A DNA stretch of 64,000 nucleotides from Streptomyces achromogenes (GCF_030816715.1 NZ_JAUSYH010000001.1:7998001-8062000), one strand, 5' to 3'; numbered from the stretch's first letter, positions 18,701-40,100 are shown. The notes: generated by a model not told the origin, from the sequence alone. Made by a program: numbers and translations.

Positions 18701-21700
18701 TCACCGGACGGCTGTCCACCCGCGCCCAGCCCTGGCTCGCCGACCACACCGTGTCCGGCACGGTCCTGCTGCCGGGCGCCGCGTTCGTCGAACTCGTGCT
18801 GCGGGCCGGCGACGAGGTCGGCTGCGGTCTCCTGGACGACCTCACGCTCGAAGCCCCGCTGGCGCTCCCGGACGCCTCCGGTGTCCAGCTGCAGATCGCC
18901 GTCGGCGCCCCCGACGCGGACGGCCGCAGGCCGGTCGCCGTGCACTCCCGGGCCGACGACGACGGCCCCTGGATCCGGCACGCCACCGCCGTCCTCGCAC
19001 CGGTGCCCGCCGCGCCCGAGGCCGAGCCGCCCGTCGCCTGGCCTCCCGCCGACGCCCGCAGCGTCCCCCTGGACGGCTTCTACGACGCTCTCGCCGTCCA
19101 GGGCTACCAGTACGGCCCCGCCTTCCAGGGCCTGCGGGCCGCGTGGCGGTCCGGCGACACCTGGTACGCCGAGGTGGCCCTCCCGGAGGACCAGCACCGC
19201 GACGCCGCCCGCTTCGGCCTGCACCCGGCGCTTCTGGACGCCGCCCTGCACGCCCAGCTCGCCGGTGCCGACGCCGACGACGCCGGAGACGACGCCGGGG
19301 GCGGCGGTGGTGGCGGTCGGCAAGGCGTGGGCCTGCCGTTCGCGTTCAGCGGCGTCATGCTGCACGCCGTCGGCGCCACCGGGCTCCGGGTCCGCCTGGA
19401 GCGCGGTCCTTCCGGCGCCGTGAGCCTGCACCTCGCCGACGGCACCGGACGCCCCGTCGCCACCGTCGGCTCCCTCGTCAGCCGCCCCGTCTCCCAGGCC
19501 GCCCCGCACACCTCCCGGCCCGCCGACGGTGCCCTGTACGCGGTGCGCTGGAGCGACACCGCCCTGCCCGACGCCGCTCCCGACGCCGCTCCCGGCGACG
19601 CGGTCGCCGACGGTCTGCGGCTCGCCGGCGACGATCCGGCGGGCGTGGTCCCCGCCTGGCCGGTGCTCGGCGCCGGCGACGACGCCCCCTCGGCCGTGGT
19701 CCTGCCGTGCGTCTCCGCGCCCGACGAGACCCCGGCCGGCATCGCCGGCCGCGTCCTGACCGGCCTGCGGACGCTGCTGGCCGATCCGCGCACCGACAGC
19801 GCCCCGATCGTGATCGTCACGCGCGGAGCCGTCGGCGCGGTCGACGGCGAGGACGTCGCCGACCTGTCGGCGGCCGCCGTCTGGGGCCTGGTCCGCTCGG
19901 CCCAGACCGAGAACCCGGGACGGGTCGTCCTCGCCGACGTCGACGACACCGCAGCCTCCCGAGCGGCCCTCGCGGCCGCCGTCAGCACAGGGGTGACCCA
20001 GTTCGCCCTGCGCGACGGCATGCTGCTCACCCCCGCCCTGACCCGCATCCCCGCAGCCGGCCGGGCACCCGTCTGGGACGCCGAGGGCACGGTCCTCATC
20101 ACCGGCGGCACCGGCGCGCTGGGCGCGCTGGTCGCCCGCCACCTGGTCGCCGCGCACGGCGTGCGCTCCCTGGTGCTGACCTCCCGAAGGGGCGCCGAAG
20201 CCCCCGGCGCCCGCGAGCTGACCGCCGAACTCACCGCCCACGGCGCCGTCGTACGCGTCGAGGCGTGCGACGCCGCCGACCCGGGAGCCCTGGCCGGCCT
20301 CCTCGGCACGCTGCCCGCGCAGCGGCCGCTGCGCGCCGTGGTGCACACCGCCGGCGTCCTCGACGACGGCGTGCTCGGCTCGCTCACCCCCGACCGGCTC
20401 GCCGCCGTGCTGCGGGCCAAGGCGGACGCCGCGCTCACCCTGCACGAGGCGACCCGGGACGCCGACCTCACCGCCTTCGTCCTGTTCTCCTCCGCATCCG
20501 GCCTGCTGGGCGGCGCCGGACAGGCCAACTACGCCGCCGCCAACACCGTCCTGGACGCCCTGGCCCAGCACCGCCGCGCCACCGGTCTGCCCGCCACCTC
20601 GCTGGCCTGGACGCTGTGGGACCACGACGGCGGCATGACCGGCGGGCTCGGCGAGGACGGCCGGCGCCGCATCGCGGCCTCCGGACTGCCCGCCCTGGCC
20701 CCGGACCGGGCCCTGCGCCTGCTCGACGAGGCGCTCGCCGTCGGCGAGCCGCTGCTCGCGCCGCTGCGCACCGACCCCGCCGCGCTGCGCTCCGCCGCCT
20801 CGTCCGCACGGCTGCCCGCCCTCCTGCGCGGCCTCGTCCCGGCGGCCCCGGCCCGGCGGACCGCCCGCGCCGCGGACGCGGACTCCTCCGCGCTGAGCCG
20901 CCTCCTGTCCGGCCTGTCCGCACCCGAACAGGAGCGCCACCTGCTCGAGCTGGTCCGCCGCCACGCCGCCGTCGCCCTCGGCCACGGCTCGGCCGGCTCC
21001 GTCGACGGCGAACAGTCCTTCAAGGACCTCGGCTTCGACTCCCTCAGCTCCGTCGACCTGCGCAACCGCCTCAACGCCGAGACCGGACTACGGCTGCCGG
21101 CCACGCTCGTCTTCGACCACCCCCGCCCCACCGCGCTCGCCCGTCACCTCCTGCGCGAACTCGCGGGTGTCACCGAGGAGTTCGCCACCACCAGGGCCGC
21201 GGCCGAGGAGGACGACCCGGTCGTCGTCGTCGCCATGGCCTGCCAGTACCCCGGCGGGGTCACCTCCCCCGAGGACCTGTGGCGCTTCGTCTCCGAGGGC
21301 GGCGACGCCATCGGCGCGTTCCCCACCGACCGTGGCTGGGACCTGGACCGCCTGCCCGGCCTGGAGGCCGGATTCCTCTACGGCGCCACGCACTTCGACG
21401 CCTCCCTCTTCGGTATCGCACCTCGCGAGGCGCTCGCCATGGACCCCCAGCAGCGGCTGCTGCTGGAGACCTCCTGGGAGGTCTTCGAACGCGCCGGGAT
21501 CGATCCGCTCTCCCTGCGCGGCAGCGGCACCGGCGTCTACGTCGGCGCGATGGGCTCCGGCTACGCCTCCGGCCTGGCCGACATCCCCGAAGGCATGGAG
21601 GGCTACATCGGACTCGGCGTGTCCGGCAGCGTCATCTCCGGCCGGGTCGCCTACACCTTCGGCCTGGAGGGGCCGACCATGACGGTCGACACCGCCTGCT

Positions 21701-24700
21701 CGTCCGCACTGGTCGCCCTGCACCTCGCCGCCCACGCCCTGCGCCAGGGCGAGTGCTCGATGGCCCTGGCCGGCGGGGTCACGGTCATGGCCACCCCCGG
21801 CACCTACACCGAGTTCACCGCCCAGAACGGGCTGGCCGCAGACGGCCGCTGCAAGGCCTTCGCCGCCGGCGCCGACGGCACCAGCTTCTCCGAGGGCGTC
21901 GGCATGCTCCTGCTGGAACGCCTCTCCGACGCCCGCCGCGAAGGCCACCCCGTCCTCGCCGTGATCCGCGGTTCCGCCACCAACCAGGACGGCGCCTCCA
22001 ACGGCCTGACCGCCCCCAACGGCCCCTCCCAGGAGCGCGTCATCCGACAGGCGCTGGCCTCGGCCGGGCTCTCCCCGTCCGACGTCGACGCCGTCGAGGC
22101 GCACGGCACCGGAACCACCCTCGGCGACCCCATCGAGGCCCAGGCGCTGTTCGCCACCTACGGTCGCGAACGGGACGCGCAACCCCTCCTGCTGGGATCC
22201 GCGAAGTCCAACTTCGGTCACACCCAGGCCGCCGCTGGCGCCGCGGGCGTCATCAAGATGGTCATGGCCATGCGCCACGGCGAACTGCCGCGCACCCTGC
22301 ACGTCGACGAGCCCTCCCCGCACATCGACTGGTCCAGCGGCGCCATCGAGCTGCTCACCGAGGCCCGTCCCTGGCCGGCCCGCCCCGACCGGCCGCGCCG
22401 CGCGGGCGTGTCCTCCTTCGGGATCAGCGGCAGCAACGCCCACGTCGTCCTGGAGGAGCCGCCCGCGGCCCGGCCCGCCGACCAACGGGCGGAGCCCGCC
22501 GCCGTGCCCCGGGTACACCCCCTCTCCGGGCACACCCCGGACGCACTGCGCGCCCAGGCCGCCCGGCTGCACACCCACCTGCTGCGCCACGAGGACGACC
22601 CCCGCGACCTCGCCCACACCCTCGCCGTAGCCCGCCATCCACACGCCCACCGCGCCGCCGTCGTCGCCGCGGACCGCGCGGAACTCCTGGCCGCGCTCGC
22701 CGCCGTCGCCGCCGGCGAGCCGGACGCCCGTACCGCCACCGGCACCGCCGGCGGCGCACGGCTCGCCCTCCTGTTCAGCGGACAGGGCGCCCAGCGCCCC
22801 GGCATGGGCCGCGACCTGTACGACGCGCACCCCGTCTACGCGCGCACCTTCGACGAGGTGTGCGCCGGACTCGACCCGCACCTCGACGGACCGCCGCTGC
22901 GCGACGTGGTCCTCGCCGCCCCGGACAGCGCCGAGGCCGCCCTGCTGGACCGCACCGCCTACACACAGGCCGCCCTCTTCGCGTACGGCACCGCGGCCCA
23001 CGCCCTCGTCCGGTCCTGGGGCGTGCTGCCCGACGTGCTCGCCGGGCACTCCATCGGCGAACTGACCGCCGCCCACGTCAGCGGAGTCCTCGACCTGACC
23101 GACGCCTGCGCCCTGGTCGCGGCCCGGGGCAGGCTCATGCAGAGCCTGCCCGAGGGCGGCGCCATGGCAGCCCTGGAGGCGACCGAGGACGAGGTCCGGC
23201 CCCTGCTGGCGGACCGCGCCGACCGCGTCGCCGTCGCCGCGGTCAACGGACCGGTCTCCGTGGTCGTCTCCGGCCACGCCGAGGACGTGGAGGCCATCAC
23301 CGCCGGGTTCGCGGCCCGCGGCCGCAAGACCCGCCGCCTGAGGGTCAGCCACGCCTTCCACTCGCCGCTGATGGACGCCATGCTCGACGACTTCCGCGCC
23401 GTCGCCGCCCGCGTCCGCTTCCACCGGCCCGCCGTCCCCGTCGTGTCCAACGTGACCGGCGACCTCGCGGCCGGCGACGACCTGACCACCCCCGACTACT
23501 GGGTGCGCCACGTCCGCCGGGCCGTCCGCTTCGGCGACACCGTCCGCACCCTGGAGGCCAGCGGCGTCACCCTCACCCTCGAACTCGGCCCCGACGCCAC
23601 CCTCACCACCCTGGTCCAGGACGGCATCAGCGCCTCCGCGGCGGTGACCGCCGTACCCCTGGTGCGCCGCGACATTCCCGAGGGCCGCTCCGCGCTGCTC
23701 GCCGCCGCCACGCTGCACGTACACGGGCTCGGCGACGTCCCGGGGCCGCCGGCCGACGCCGCGGCCCGGCGGGTGCCCCTGCCGACGTACGCCTTCCAGC
23801 GCGAGCGCTTCTGGCTGGAGGCGTCCGCGCCGGCCCCCGCCGCGGCCGGCCAGGACGCCGCGTTCTGGGAACTCGTCGAGGCGACGGACGCCTCGGCCCT
23901 CGCCGAGCGCCTCGCGGTCGACCCCGACGCCCCGCTCAGCGCCGTCCTGCCCGCCCTCGCCGCCTGGCGCGGCGAGGACCGCAGGCAGGCGGAGATCCAG
24001 GGCTGGGAGCACCGTGTCGTGTGGCGGCCCACCACGGAGAACGCCGCCACGCCCGCCGGCACCTGGGTCCTCGCCGTCCCGGACCGGCTCGACGGCGGAG
24101 CCTGGGCGACCTCCGTCGCGGACGCGCTCACCGCGCACGGCGCCCGCGTCCGTGTCCTGCCCGTCGACTGCGCCACCGTCGACCGCACGGCCCTGGCAAC
24201 CGCCCTGGGCTCCCTGCGCGAGGACGGCGACGGGCCCTGGACGGGCGTGCTGTCGCTGCTCGCCGCCGACACCGCCGCACTGCCCGGACTCGACGCCGTC
24301 CCGGCCGGTCTCGCCGCGACCGCCGCCCTCGTCCAGGCCCTCGCCGACGGAGCCGCGGGTACCGACGCGGTGCGCCTGTGGGCGCTCACCGCGGGCGCCG
24401 CCGGCGTCCTCGGGACGGAGGCGCCCGTCGTCCCCGAACAGGCCGCCGTGTGGGGCCTGGGCCGCACCGCCGCCCTCGAACACCCGCAGCTCTGGGGTGG
24501 GCTGGTGGACCTGCCCGCGGGCACCGACACCGCCGTCGCGGGCGACGTGGCCCGCCGCCTGGCCGCAGCGCTCGCCGATCGGGCAGGCGAGGACCAGATC
24601 GCCGTACGGCCCGCCGGCACGTTCGTGCGCCGCCTCGAGCGCGTCCCGGCCGGCGCGCCTGTGGCGGCCGCGCCCGACTGGTCCGGCACCGTCCTGCTCA

Positions 24701-26007
24701 CCGGGGCCACCGGCGCGCTCGGTCTGCGCACCGCCGTCTGGCTCGCCGCGCAGGGCGCCGGCCGCATCGTGGCCGTCAGCCGGTCCGGCCCGGGTTCCGA
24801 CGGCGCCTCCCGCCTCAAGGACGCGCTCGCCGACTCCGGCACCGAACTGGTCCTGGCCGCCTGCGACACCGCCGACCGCGACGCGCTCGCCGCACTGCTC
24901 GCCGAGCACCCCGTCGACGCCGTCGTGCACACCGCCGGCGTGCTCGACGACCGGCTTCTCGACGGCATGGACGCCGCAGCCCTGGACCGCGTCCTGCGGC
25001 CCAAACTGGCGGCAGCGCGCCATCTCGACGAACTGACGCGCGGACGCGAACTCACCGCGTTCGTCCTGTACTCGTCGATCTCCGGCACCCTCGGCACCAT
25101 CGGCCAGGCCAACTACGCGGCGGCCAACGCCTACCTGGACGCCCTGGCCGAACAGCGCAGAGCCGCCGGCCTGCCCGCCACCTCTGTGGCGTGGGGGCCG
25201 TGGGCGGGCGGCGGCATGGCCACCGCCGACGCCGACGCCGAGAACCGCATGCGGCGTGGCGGCCTCGACCCGCTCGATCCCGAGCGGGCGGTCGACGCCC
25301 TCGGCCGGGCCGTCGCACGCACCGAAGCCGTCCTCGCCGTCGCCGACATCGACTGGGCACGCTTCGCGCCCGGCTTCACCACCTCCCGGCCCAGCCCGCT
25401 GCTCGCCGGACTCCCCGAGGTCCGTGACCTGCACGCCCGCCGCCCGCAGAGCGCCACGGGCGCCCCGCAGGCCCTGCGTGAACGGCTCGCCGGACAGTCC
25501 GCGGCCGAACGCGAACGCACCCTGACCACACTGGTGCGGACCGAGGCCGCCGCCGTCCTCGGCCACACCGGCACCGACCGGGTCGGCGCCGCCACGGCGT
25601 TCAACGCCCTGGGCTTCGACTCGTTGATGGCGGTCGAGCTGCGCAACCGGATCGGCGCCGCCATCGGCCTCGCCCTGCCCGCCACCCTGCTGTTCGACCA
25701 GCCGAGCGCCACCGCGCTCGCCGCGTATCTGCGGGGCCGGCTCTCGGACGACGCCGAAGGCTCCGAGACCGTCCTCGCCGGCCTCGACTCCCTGGAGGCG
25801 GCCCTGGCCGCACTGGCGAAGGACGACGTCCGGCGCGACCGCATCGGGGCCCGGCTGCAGTCGCTCCTCACAGGTTTCACCGGCTTCACCGGCGGCCCCG
25901 CCGTCGCCGTCCCCGCCACCGGCGGTGACGACGTCAGCGACCGGATCCAGTCCGCCGGCGCGGACGAGATCTTCGACTTCATCGAGAACGACCTCGGCAT
26001 CTCCTGA
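15799..26007 (+). CDS. Modular type I PKS, two modules
   Basis: The protein has 3402 residues. I take GTG at 15799 as the start because AAGGAAG (15784-15790) sits 8 bases upstream; the in-frame GTG at 15790 overlaps that ribosome-binding site. Residues 1-33 form an N-terminal coiled-coil docking segment. Module 1: KS (C206), AT (GHSLG around 673, HAFH 774-777, malonyl-type), DH (His983 in HxxxGxxxxP, Asp1147), KR (LDD 1521-1523, Y1578, B-type), ACP (Ser1748); predicted to leave a double bond. Module 2: KS (C1967), AT (GHSIG, HAFH from 2518, malonyl-type), KR (LDD 3049-3051, Y3106), ACP (Ser3275); predicted to leave a hydroxyl. The C-terminal tail ends in an acidic amphipathic segment typical of docking domains. 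An Asp/Ala/Gly-rich insertion with seven consecutive Gly lies at about 1155-1175, after the DH Asp. The gene follows the first PKS by 66 bp and precedes the next by 37 bp, so the three are probably one operon. Confidence 0.96.
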   Translation: MADDDKYVEYLKRVTGELRQTRRRLREVEDRSREPIAVVAMSCRFPGDIRSPEDLWRLVDEGRDAIGPLPEDRGWDIADRYDPDPDRPGTFSTREGGFLRDAASFDAAFFGMSPREALATDPQQRILLEASWELLERAGIRPRTLRGSSTGVFVGAATSGYGQGPVEVPEDVHGLMLAGNATSVASGRISYVLGLEGPAVTVDTACSSSLVALHWAVQALRAGECDLAMAGGVAVMATPGLLFEFSRQRGLAPDGRCKAFADAADGTGWSEGVGLLLVERLSDARRNGHPVLAVVRGSAVNSDGASNGLTAPNGPAQQRVIEQALANAGITAADVDAVEAHGTGTTLGDPIEAQALLTTYGRAKDAEHPLHLGSLKSNLGHTQAAAGVAGVIKTVMALRHGRLPRTLHVDRPSTHVDWDAGHVRLLTEATDWPLTEGRPRRAAVSSFGISGTNAHVVLEAAPGDTEKAEGADGTEGDEGSEDAGAAPATAARLPLAPWLLSARGAEALRAQAARLLEHADAHPADDPHVTARALAGTRQAFEHRAVVLAEDQAGARDALRALAAGEAHPDVVTGRTLRGATAFLFSGQGAQRPGMGRELYGAFPAFARAFDAVCAHLDPELGLSLRKAVLDSAPDDEALRETGLAQPALFAVEVSLYRLLESWGVTPKYVLGHSLGELSAAHVAGVWSLPDACRLVAARGRLMQALPRGGAMVSVEAAEDEVTALLAAHGDAVSVAAVNGPRATVISGDETAVEAIASALAARGRTTRGLRVSHAFHSARMDAVLDDFRAVAESVTSHPPRLTVVSDLTGRPATAEELASADYWVRHLRHTVRFADGVDWLATHGVTRYLELGPDATLSALARTALPDDTADRLCVPVLRKDRPESHTLLAAVAAVHVHGASVEPEALLGSDPADPRVDLPTYAFTGDRYWLRPSLSTGDVTGAGLVGAGHPLLGAVVRVADDDRVLLTGRLSTRAQPWLADHTVSGTVLLPGAAFVELVLRAGDEVGCGLLDDLTLEAPLALPDASGVQLQIAVGAPDADGRRPVAVHSRADDDGPWIRHATAVLAPVPAAPEAEPPVAWPPADARSVPLDGFYDALAVQGYQYGPAFQGLRAAWRSGDTWYAEVALPEDQHRDAARFGLHPALLDAALHAQLAGADADDAGDDAGGGGGGGRQGVGLPFAFSGVMLHAVGATGLRVRLERGPSGAVSLHLADGTGRPVATVGSLVSRPVSQAAPHTSRPADGALYAVRWSDTALPDAAPDAAPGDAVADGLRLAGDDPAGVVPAWPVLGAGDDAPSAVVLPCVSAPDETPAGIAGRVLTGLRTLLADPRTDSAPIVIVTRGAVGAVDGEDVADLSAAAVWGLVRSAQTENPGRVVLADVDDTAASRAALAAAVSTGVTQFALRDGMLLTPALTRIPAAGRAPVWDAEGTVLITGGTGALGALVARHLVAAHGVRSLVLTSRRGAEAPGARELTAELTAHGAVVRVEACDAADPGALAGLLGTLPAQRPLRAVVHTAGVLDDGVLGSLTPDRLAAVLRAKADAALTLHEATRDADLTAFVLFSSASGLLGGAGQANYAAANTVLDALAQHRRATGLPATSLAWTLWDHDGGMTGGLGEDGRRRIAASGLPALAPDRALRLLDEALAVGEPLLAPLRTDPAALRSAASSARLPALLRGLVPAAPARRTARAADADSSALSRLLSGLSAPEQERHLLELVRRHAAVALGHGSAGSVDGEQSFKDLGFDSLSSVDLRNRLNAETGLRLPATLVFDHPRPTALARHLLRELAGVTEEFATTRAAAEEDDPVVVVAMACQYPGGVTSPEDLWRFVSEGGDAIGAFPTDRGWDLDRLPGLEAGFLYGATHFDASLFGIAPREALAMDPQQRLLLETSWEVFERAGIDPLSLRGSGTGVYVGAMGSGYASGLADIPEGMEGYIGLGVSGSVISGRVAYTFGLEGPTMTVDTACSSALVALHLAAHALRQGECSMALAGGVTVMATPGTYTEFTAQNGLAADGRCKAFAAGADGTSFSEGVGMLLLERLSDARREGHPVLAVIRGSATNQDGASNGLTAPNGPSQERVIRQALASAGLSPSDVDAVEAHGTGTTLGDPIEAQALFATYGRERDAQPLLLGSAKSNFGHTQAAAGAAGVIKMVMAMRHGELPRTLHVDEPSPHIDWSSGAIELLTEARPWPARPDRPRRAGVSSFGISGSNAHVVLEEPPAARPADQRAEPAAVPRVHPLSGHTPDALRAQAARLHTHLLRHEDDPRDLAHTLAVARHPHAHRAAVVAADRAELLAALAAVAAGEPDARTATGTAGGARLALLFSGQGAQRPGMGRDLYDAHPVYARTFDEVCAGLDPHLDGPPLRDVVLAAPDSAEAALLDRTAYTQAALFAYGTAAHALVRSWGVLPDVLAGHSIGELTAAHVSGVLDLTDACALVAARGRLMQSLPEGGAMAALEATEDEVRPLLADRADRVAVAAVNGPVSVVVSGHAEDVEAITAGFAARGRKTRRLRVSHAFHSPLMDAMLDDFRAVAARVRFHRPAVPVVSNVTGDLAAGDDLTTPDYWVRHVRRAVRFGDTVRTLEASGVTLTLELGPDATLTTLVQDGISASAAVTAVPLVRRDIPEGRSALLAAATLHVHGLGDVPGPPADAAARRVPLPTYAFQRERFWLEASAPAPAAAGQDAAFWELVEATDASALAERLAVDPDAPLSAVLPALAAWRGEDRRQAEIQGWEHRVVWRPTTENAATPAGTWVLAVPDRLDGGAWATSVADALTAHGARVRVLPVDCATVDRTALATALGSLREDGDGPWTGVLSLLAADTAALPGLDAVPAGLAATAALVQALADGAAGTDAVRLWALTAGAAGVLGTEAPVVPEQAAVWGLGRTAALEHPQLWGGLVDLPAGTDTAVAGDVARRLAAALADRAGEDQIAVRPAGTFVRRLERVPAGAPVAAAPDWSGTVLLTGATGALGLRTAVWLAAQGAGRIVAVSRSGPGSDGASRLKDALADSGTELVLAACDTADRDALAALLAEHPVDAVVHTAGVLDDRLLDGMDAAALDRVLRPKLAAARHLDELTRGRELTAFVLYSSISGTLGTIGQANYAAANAYLDALAEQRRAAGLPATSVAWGPWAGGGMATADADAENRMRRGGLDPLDPERAVDALGRAVARTEAVLAVADIDWARFAPGFTTSRPSPLLAGLPEVRDLHARRPQSATGAPQALRERLAGQSAAERERTLTTLVRTEAAAVLGHTGTDRVGAATAFNALGFDSLMAVELRNRIGAAIGLALPATLLFDQPSATALAAYLRGRLSDDAEGSETVLAGLDSLEAALAALAKDDVRRDRIGARLQSLLTGFTGFTGGPAVAVPATGGDDVSDRIQSAGADEIFDFIENDLGIS

Positions 26008-26044
26008 CGGCGCGGCCAAGGGACCTGAGAACGGGTGACAACAC

Positions 26045-36943
<10,899 letters not shown>

Positions 36944-36957
36944 CCGGCCCCCCCGCA

Positions 36958-37000
36958 CCGAGGGCCCTGCCCCCCCGCTCGACGGGGGCAGGGCCCTCGG
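36958..37000 (+). terminator. Hairpin terminator after the TE-bearing PKS
   Basis: A perfect 17-bp GC-rich stem (36958-36974 with 36984-37000) encloses a 9-base loop, starting 15 bases after the stop codon. No T-tract follows, which is common in Streptomyces terminators. It separates the upstream PKS operon from the loading-module PKS downstream. Confidence 0.8.
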
Positions 37001-37041
37001 CCTTGCCGGGCGGCGGCGGACAGGGCGTCGCCGGGCCGGGT

Positions 37042-37057
37042 TTAGAGAAAGACCTAG
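37042..37057 (-). promoter_or_regulatory. Candidate operator upstream of the loading-module PKS
   Basis: Read on the minus strand, the 16-mer CTAGGTCTTTCTCTAA matches 12 of 16 positions of the PAS-LuxR (PimM-type) consensus CTVGGGAWWTCCCBAG as I remember it. It lies 135 bases before the GTG at 37192. A TTGGCA hexamer (37078-37083) and a GATCG/CGATC inverted repeat (37086-37099) follow it. This is a pattern match only; no regulator gene is visible in the window. Confidence 0.35.
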
Positions 37058-37191
37058 TGCCGCCCTCGACATACTGCTTGGCAAGGATCGGGAACGATCT
37101 CTGCCGCTCCTTGTGCCGACGGTGCCTGGGGGATGGCGGCCCCGGATTGTCAGAGTCCGTCCATCGCCCCCATGTGATTGGAAGCCGAGCT

Positions 37192-40100
37192 GTGACCGAA
37201 GAGCCCTCCGTCGCACTTGTCCGCCCGCTGCACGAGATCCTCACGCACCACGCACTGCAGCGAGCGGACGAGCGGGTCTTCCAGGACTCCCGGCGGTCCG
37301 TCACCTACGGTGCCCTGGAGCGGCGCACCCGGTTCCTGGCCGGGCACCTCGCCGCACTCGGGGTCCAACGCGGTGACCGCGTCCTGCTGCGTATGGGCAA
37401 CCGGGTCGAGATGGTCGAGAGTTACCTCGCCGTCACGCGCGCGGGAGCCGTCGGTGTGCCGGTCGACCCACGCTCCTCCGACGCCGAGCTCGCCCACCAT
37501 CTCCTCGACAGCGGCGCCCGCACGGTGATCAGCGGCGCGGCACAGATACCCCAGATGCTGAGGACCGGTCGCAGCAGTGGCCTGGACTGCTGCCTGATCG
37601 TCGTCGGCGCCACCGAGCCGGTGGCGGGCGCCACCGACTTCGAGCACCTCGCCGTCACTCCGCCGCCCGTCGACGCGCGGGACGACCTGGACCTGGACGA
37701 GACGGCCTGGATCCTGTACACCTCCGGCACCACCGGACGCCCCAAGGGCGTGGTCACGACCCAGCGCAAGTCCCTCTGGGCCACGGCCGCATGCACCCGG
37801 CCGATCCTCGGCCTGTCCGCGACCGACCGCCTCGTGTGGCCGATGCCGCTGTACCACGCCGCCTCGCACAACATCGGTGTGCTCGCCACGCTGGCCGTAG
37901 GGGCCTTCGCCCACATCCTGGAGGGCTCGGCCCCGGACGAGATCATGGAGACCGTCCGCAGCGAGCAGGCCACCTTCCTGGTCGGCTCCCCCACCACCTA
38001 CCACCGCATGGTGGACCTCGCGCGTGAGCGCGGGCTCGAACTGCCGGAGCTGCGGGTGTGCATGGCGGCCGGCTCGGCCTGCCCGCCCGCGCTGCACGAA
38101 GCCTTCGAGGACGCCTTCGGCATCCGCCTCCTGGACAGCTACGGCAGCAGCGAGACCGGAGGCGCGATCACCACGCAGGCACTCACCGGGCCACGCGTCC
38201 TGGGCACCACCGGCACCCCGCTGCCCGGCCTGACGCTGCGTCTGACGGACACGCTGACCGGCGAGGAGGTGACCGCCGGCCACGAGGGCGAGATCTGGGT
38301 GCACAGCCCGGCCACCATGACCGGATATCACAACGCCCCGGAGGCGACCCGGGCCGTGCTCGTGGACGGCTGGTACCGCACCGGTGACCTCGGCCGGCAG
38401 GACTCCGCCGGGAGGCTCACCATCACCGGCCGGGTCAAGGAACTCATCATCCGCGGCGGCGAGAACATCCACCCCGCGGAGGTGGAGCACGTCCTGGCCG
38501 GGGTGCCCGGCGTGGCCGAGGCCGCGGTGGCGGGCAAGCCCCACGCCGTACTGGGTGAGGTACCCGTCGCCTACCTGGTGCCGGGTCCGGAAGGCCCCGG
38601 GGGCATCGACACCCGTGAGCTTCTGGAGACCTGCCGCCGGGAACTCTCCTACTTCAAGGTGCCCGACGAGTTCCACGTCGTCGACGCCATCCCGCGTACG
38701 TCGACGGGGAAGACCGCCCGGCGGCGGCTGGCCGAGCTGCCCGCAACGCTGCTCGTCGTCAATCCGTCGGTGAACGTCCGCCCCGATCTGGCCGCCGAAG
38801 GCCCGACCGGAACAGCGCCCGCCGTGACGCCGGTGTCCGGCGACACCGTCCTCCCGACGACGCGGCACGGGCTGCTCGGCCTGGTGCGCTCCGTGGTCGC
38901 GGACGTCCTCGGTCTGCCCGCCGAGGACGTGGCCGCCGATCGGCCTCTGCACGAACTCGGTTTCACCTCCCTGTCCGCCGTGGCCCTCCGCGACCGGCTG
39001 TCGGCCGCCTCCGGTCACCGTCTCTCGGCCGCCGTGGCCTACGACTACCCGACCCCGCAGGCCCTCGCGCGGTACCTCGACGGCCTGGGGGAGGGCGGCC
39101 CCGGCGCGGAGAGCGCGGAGAGCGCGGGGGACGCCGAGGGAACGGCGATGACGGGGCAGTCGGACGAGCCCGTCGCCATCGTCGCGATGGGCTGCCGTCT
39201 GCCCGGCGGGGCCCGGACGCCCGGGGAACTGTGGGACCTGCTCGTGGCGGAAACCGACGCGGTCGGCCCGCTTCCCGACGACCGGGGCTGGAACCTGGAC
39301 CGGCTCCTGGGCGACGAGGGCGGCGGCGGTGGAAAGTCGTCCGCCCGGCAGGGCGCGTTCCTGGAGGGCGCCGGGCGGTTCGACGAGGCGTTCTTCGGGA
39401 TATCGCCGCGTGAGGCGCTGGCGATGGATCCGCAGCAGCGACTGCTGCTGGAGACGGCCTGGGAGACCTTCGAACGCGCGGGCATCGACCCGGTGTCGCT
39501 GAAGGGCAGCCGGACAGGTGTCTTCGCCGGTGTGATGTACGGGGGCTACGGCCCCGGCCTCCACGAGCGCGCCCCCGAGAACCTGGAGGGCTACCTCGGC
39601 AACGGATCGGCCGTCAGCGTCGCCTCCGGCCGCATCTCCTACACGCTGGGCCTGCTGGGGCCGGCGATCACGGTGGACACGGCGTGTTCGTCGTCGCTGG
39701 TGGCGATCCATCTGGCGGCGCAGTCGCTGCGGCAGGGCGAGTGCACCCTGGCCCTCGCGGGCGGCGCCACCGTCATGTCGACGCCCGGCGCACTCGTGGA
39801 GTTCAGCCGCCAGGGGGCGCTCTCGGACGACGGGCGGTGCCGGGCGTTCGCGGCGGGCGCGAACGGCACGGGCTTCGCCGAGGGAGTCGGCCTGGTCCTG
39901 CTGGAACGACTCTCGGACGCACGTCGGCTGGGACATCCGGTCCTGGCCGTGGTGCGAGGCTCTGCGGTGAACCAGGACGGCGCCTCCAACGGGCTCACCG
40001 CCCCCAACGGTCCCGCGCAGCAGCGGGTGATCCGCACCGCCCTGGCGCGGGCCGGCCTCGCCCCCGCCGAGATCAGCGCGGTCGAGGCGCACGGCACCGG

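Noticed and set aside
15352..20985. Very long minus-strand open frame (about 1877 codons) and similar ones opposite the PKS genes
   Set aside because: These mirror the third-position GC of the plus-strand PKS genes, are Gly/Arg/Val-rich without domains, and run across PKS domain boundaries and gene junctions. They are antisense shadows.
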